Source of the DNA: an uncultured Bacilli bacterium
GTDB taxonomy: Bacteria > Bacillota_I > Bacilli_A > RF39 > UBA660
Length of the DNA: 9,121 bases
Assembly (NCBI GenBank): GCA_947589725.1
Contig: CANQCQ010000033.1
Span: forward strand, 1-9,121
Direction: 5' to 3'
Shown: one piece after another, positions 6,537-9,121 of the stretch
How the letters are laid out: every line of letters begins with the position of its first letter
How positions within the stretch are numbered: position 1 is the first letter of the stretch
Notes under the pieces: model-generated
The model's input: only the letters and a program-made list of their open reading frames with translations
Databases searched by the model: none
What the model was told of the DNA's origin: nothing
Program-made: the position numbers and the translations under genes

Positions 6537-6545
6537 TGTTATAAT
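6537..6545 (+). promoter_or_regulatory. Extended -10 promoter candidate for the M16 operon
   Basis: TGTTATAAT is a perfect extended -10 immediately after the U-tract of the ftsK terminator. No good -35 is seen (TTCTTC at 17 bases, inside the terminator stem). Transcription would start near 6552 with a leader of about 65 bases. A second hexamer, TATACT at 6588-6593, lies nearer the gene but has no -35 or TG extension. Confidence 0.45.
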
Positions 6546-6556
6546 AAATTGTGAAG

Positions 6557-6596
6557 TATTTTTAAAAATAATTTATTAATAATTAGATATACTAAT
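6557..6596 (+). promoter_or_regulatory. AT-rich palindromes in the leader of the M16 operon
   Basis: TATTTTTAAAAATA (6557-6570) is a perfect 14-base palindrome without a loop. Further on, ATTAG (6582-6586) and CTAAT (6592-6596) form an inverted repeat around ATATA, overlapping the TATACT hexamer. Either could be an operator for a dimeric regulator, but in DNA this AT-rich both could arise by chance. Confidence 0.2.
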
Positions 6597-6605
6597 ATTT
6601 AGAGT

Positions 6606-6609
6606 GGAG
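6606..6609 (+). promoter_or_regulatory. Ribosome binding site deciding the start of the first M16 gene
   Basis: GGAG, in the context AGAGTGGAGTG, lies 8 bases before the ATG at 6618. An in-frame GTG at 6609-6611 overlaps this site, so it cannot be the initiator and the protein begins at the ATG. Confidence 0.65.
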
Positions 6610-6617
6610 TGAAAAGA

Positions 6618-7895
6618 ATGAAATATACAAATAAAAATATGGGTTCTTATAATGTACATTTAATTAATACTGATAAATATAAAACTATTACTGTTAGAGT
6701 TAGTTTTAGAAGATTAATAAAAAAAGAAGAAATTACTATTAGAAATGTTTTGTCTTCTCTTTTAGTTCAATCTACTAAGAAATATAGTTCAAAAAAAGAT
6801 ATGATTATTCAAGCAGAAGAGTTATATTCTGCTAAATTAAGTGTCGATAATAGTAGATTAGGAAATTATGTAAATACGATGTTTACTCTAAATGTATTAA
6901 ATGATAAATATACTGAAGAAGGTAATTTTAATAAAGCTTTAGAATTTTTAAATGATGCAATATTTAATCCGGATGTAGAAAATAATGAATTTTCTAATAA
7001 AAACTTAGATATTGTTATGTCTAGAACTAAAGCTAGTTTATCTAGTATTAAAGAGTCTCCTAATACTTATAGTATTGTTAGAGCTTTAGAAGTATTTGAT
7101 AAAGATTCACCACTTGCCATTAGGATGATGGGATATTTAGAAGATTTAGAAAAAATAAATGGTAAAGTTCTTTATGAATATTATCAAGATATGATTAATA
7201 AAGACTTTGTAGATATAGCTGTCATTGGAGATATAGATGAAGAAAAAGTAACTCAAGAAATTAAAAAATATTTTAAATTACGTATACTAAAAAAACAAAA
7301 GATAGATGTTTATTTAAAAAATAAACAACCTAGAAAGAAAAAATTAATTGCGAAAGAAACAATAGATACTACACAATCGCAAGTAAATGTAATATGTAGG
7401 TTAGGTAAATTAAATAATTATGAAAAAAATTATGTTTTACCTATGTTTAACATAATATTTGGAGGAGGAAGTGATTCCAAATTATTTAAAATAGTAAGAG
7501 AAGAATATTCTTTATGTTATACGATATATTCTAGACCTAAAAAATTAGATAATATATTATTAATTAAAACTGGTATAAATAGAGATAATTATTCTAAGAC
7601 TTTAAAATTAATTGAAAAGATTTTATTAGATATGAAGAAAGGTAAATTTGAGATAAAAGATATTAATACAGCTAAAGAGTATTTTGAAACATCATTTGAT
7701 GAATTAGAAGAGGATCCTAATGCAGTTATTGATATGTTTTTAGCAATTGCTTATTTAAATGCTGACGACTTGGATACTAAACGTAAAATGATTTCTAAAG
7801 TTACAAAGAGTGAAATAATAAAAGTAGCTAAGAAGGTTTATATTGATACAATATTTATGTTAGAAGGTGAAAAACATGAAGAAGATGCAATTTAG
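6618..7895 (+). CDS. M16 peptidase-like protein without zinc motif (YmfF-like partner subunit)
   Basis: 425 residues with the two-half M16 (pitrilysin/processing peptidase) architecture, cytoplasmic by lack of any signal or membrane segment. In the N-terminal half, where active members carry HxxEH after the first helix, this protein reads NVLSSLLVQSTKKYSSK, and no HxxEH or HxxEH-reversed motif occurs anywhere, so it cannot bind zinc in the usual way. The C-terminal half keeps the conserved glycine-rich loop and R...Y pair: GGGSDSKLFKIVREEYSLCYTIYS at about residues 279-302. This is the pattern of the non-catalytic partner in two-subunit M16B peptidases, such as Bacillus YmfF beside YmfH, and the next gene is the active type. 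The two genes overlap by 20 bp, pointing to coupled translation and a 1:1 complex. The stop is TAG, the only one in the window. The substrate is unknown. It follows ftsK, matching the Bacillus order as I recall it. Confidence 0.88.
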   Translation: MKYTNKNMGSYNVHLINTDKYKTITVRVSFRRLIKKEEITIRNVLSSLLVQSTKKYSSKKDMIIQAEELYSAKLSVDNSRLGNYVNTMFTLNVLNDKYTEEGNFNKALEFLNDAIFNPDVENNEFSNKNLDIVMSRTKASLSSIKESPNTYSIVRALEVFDKDSPLAIRMMGYLEDLEKINGKVLYEYYQDMINKDFVDIAVIGDIDEEKVTQEIKKYFKLRILKKQKIDVYLKNKQPRKKKLIAKETIDTTQSQVNVICRLGKLNNYEKNYVLPMFNIIFGGGSDSKLFKIVREEYSLCYTIYSRPKKLDNILLIKTGINRDNYSKTLKLIEKILLDMKKGKFEIKDINTAKEYFETSFDELEEDPNAVIDMFLAIAYLNADDLDTKRKMISKVTKSEIIKVAKKVYIDTIFMLEGEKHEEDAI

Positions 7896-9121
7896 TGGAT
7901 TAGACATAACTTATTATCGAGAGACACTTGAAAATGGTTTAGAAATAGTAATGGTTCCTATGGAAGATAAGAAAAATTATTATATAAGTTATGCTACTCG
8001 ATTTGGGTCTGAAATAACTGATTTTATTCCTCAAGATACTAAAAAAGAAGTCAAAGTTCCTAATGGTATTGCTCACTTTCTAGAACATAAAATGTTTGAA
8101 CAAGAAGATGGAGTAGATCCTTTTACATTTTTTTCAAAAAGTGGTACTGGAGCTAATGCTTTTACTTCTTATGATCAAACACAATATGTTTGTTATGGTA
8201 CTAAGAATTTTCAACAAAATTTGCGATTTTTAATTAAGTATGTAAATCAACCTTTTTTTACTAATGAAAATGTTGAAAAAGAAAAAGGAATTATTGCTCA
8301 AGAAATAAAAATGTATAATGATATGCCTGAATATCAATTAGAATCAAGATTAAGACAAAATCTATATCATGATTTACCTAGAAGAGTTGATATAGGTGGT
8401 TCAATTTCTGATATTAATAAAATAACTAAAGAAGATTTGTATACTTGTTATAACAATTTTTATAGTCCTAATAATATGTTTATTTGCATAGTGGGAAATT
8501 TTAATCATAAAGAAGCATCAAAAATAATTTATGAAGAATTAGAACTAGTTGAAAATAGAAATTATCCAAAAATTAAAATGAAGAATGAGAAAAAAGAAGT
8601 TAGAATTAAGTCTGATAAGATGAAGTCTACTGTTGAAATACCTAAGATTATGTTAGGATTAAAAATAAAGAAAGATGATTTAAAAATTGATAATGAATTT
8701 GATAGAAGTATGTATTTACTTATGTTAACTAGAATTTTATTTGGTTCATCTTCTATTTTTAGACAAAATGCAATTGAAAATAAACTTATGACTGGTATGG
8801 ATTTAGAATGGGAAACTACTGATTCTTTTAAAACATTTTATTTAGTTGCTGAAACGGAGTCTCCTCAAGAGTTAATTAAGGAGATAAAGAATGTCTTTAA
8901 AAATATTGAATTGGATGAAAAAACATTTAATAGAATAAAGAAAGTATGGATAGCTAATGAAGTTAGACTTTCTGATAGTGTTGATGATATGGCTATGAAT
9001 ATAGCATCAGATATGTTATATTCTAAAGAAGTTGTTAATGATAAGATAGATAGAATTAGAAAAATGAGTTTTGAAAAATTAAATGATGTTGTTAAAAGAA
9101 TTGATTTTAATAATATATCAG
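7876..9121 (+). CDS. M16 family zinc peptidase, active subunit (YmfH-like), 3' end outside the window
   Basis: The frame is open from the ATG at 7876 to the window edge, giving 415 residues; perhaps a dozen or so more are missing if the usual YmfH length of about 430 holds. The inverted zinc motif H67-F-L-E70-H71 is intact (GIAHFLEHKMFE). The third ligand is E143 in EKGIIAQEIKMYND, 72 residues on, as expected for M16, with E136 seven residues before it. NGLEIVMVP near the N-terminus, TGANAFTSYDQTQY (91-104) and NNFYSPNNMFICIVGNF (193-209) are further family signatures. No signal peptide or membrane segment is seen, so it is probably a cytoplasmic metallopeptidase acting on peptides with the preceding inactive subunit. 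The ATG overlaps the previous gene by 20 bp and is preceded by AAGGTG (7864-7869) with a 6-base gap; M4 at 7885 is a less likely alternative. Physiological substrate unknown. Confidence 0.92.
   Translation, partial: MKKMQFSGLDITYYRETLENGLEIVMVPMEDKKNYYISYATRFGSEITDFIPQDTKKEVKVPNGIAHFLEHKMFEQEDGVDPFTFFSKSGTGANAFTSYDQTQYVCYGTKNFQQNLRFLIKYVNQPFFTNENVEKEKGIIAQEIKMYNDMPEYQLESRLRQNLYHDLPRRVDIGGSISDINKITKEDLYTCYNNFYSPNNMFICIVGNFNHKEASKIIYEELELVENRNYPKIKMKNEKKEVRIKSDKMKSTVEIPKIMLGLKIKKDDLKIDNEFDRSMYLLMLTRILFGSSSIFRQNAIENKLMTGMDLEWETTDSFKTFYLVAETESPQELIKEIKNVFKNIELDEKTFNRIKKVWIANEVRLSDSVDDMAMNIASDMLYSKEVVNDKIDRIRKMSFEKLNDVVKRIDFNNIS

Noticed and set aside
6609..6617. GTG at 6609 as the start of the first M16 gene
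   Set aside because: It overlaps the GGAG ribosome binding site that serves the ATG at 6618.
1..9121. Mobile element, CRISPR array, defence or other novel multi-gene system
   Set aside because: No transposase, integrase, regular repeats, tRNA or target-site duplications were seen. All larger genes are recognisable core functions in a plausible ancestral order.

Overview
The window is a compact, AT-rich stretch (about 30% G+C or less by eye) of ordinary core chromosome from a low-GC Firmicutes/Bacilli-type bacterium. The pointers are strong AGGAGG-type ribosome binding sites, AGA as the main arginine codon, A/T-ending codons, TAA as the main stop, and Gram-positive gene types: a PbpA/PBP3-like class B penicillin-binding protein, a CxxC-type L33, SpoIIIE/FtsK, and a YmfF/YmfH-like M16 pair. 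All tryptophans are TGG and no in-frame TGA was seen, so the standard bacterial code fits. An uncultured gut Bacilli lineage (RF39- or Erysipelotrichia-like) or a Mollicutes relative is possible, but the sequence does not settle it.

Layout. Positions 1-842 hold the end of endonuclease IV (nfo), lacking about 13 N-terminal residues. It converges, with a 4-bp overlap, on a small minus-strand gene (839-1090) resembling the YqfT/DUF2624 family; one hairpin can terminate both. The small gene diverges from a PBP transglycosylase-partner transpeptidase (1166-3226). Next come a promoter-rich gap of about 160 bp, ribosomal protein L33 (3390-3554), elongation factor P (3597-4154), the DNA translocase FtsK/SpoIIIE (4239-6515), and two overlapping M16 peptidase-like genes (6618-7895 and 7876 to the window end). 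The second M16 gene is cut by the window edge.

How the genes relate. The functions are DNA repair (Nfo), wall synthesis (PBP), translation (L33, EF-P), chromosome segregation (FtsK) and a probable heterodimeric zinc peptidase (inactive YmfF-like plus active YmfH-like). As far as I recall, SpoIIIE followed by ymfF-ymfH is the order in Bacillus, and pbp followed by rpmG occurs in staphylococci, so the region looks vertically inherited. Apart from the translationally coupled M16 pair, the genes appear to be separate short transcription units. Hairpins at four gene ends are built into or directly on the stop codons, and several TATAAT -10 boxes stand right behind them with weak or absent -35 boxes.

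I found no mobile element, CRISPR array, RNA gene or clear new system. The points worth following are the small DUF2624-like gene and its GTG start, the stop-codon terminators, the promoter cluster before rpmG, the lack of an obvious promoter for efp, and the M16 pair, whose substrate is unknown.
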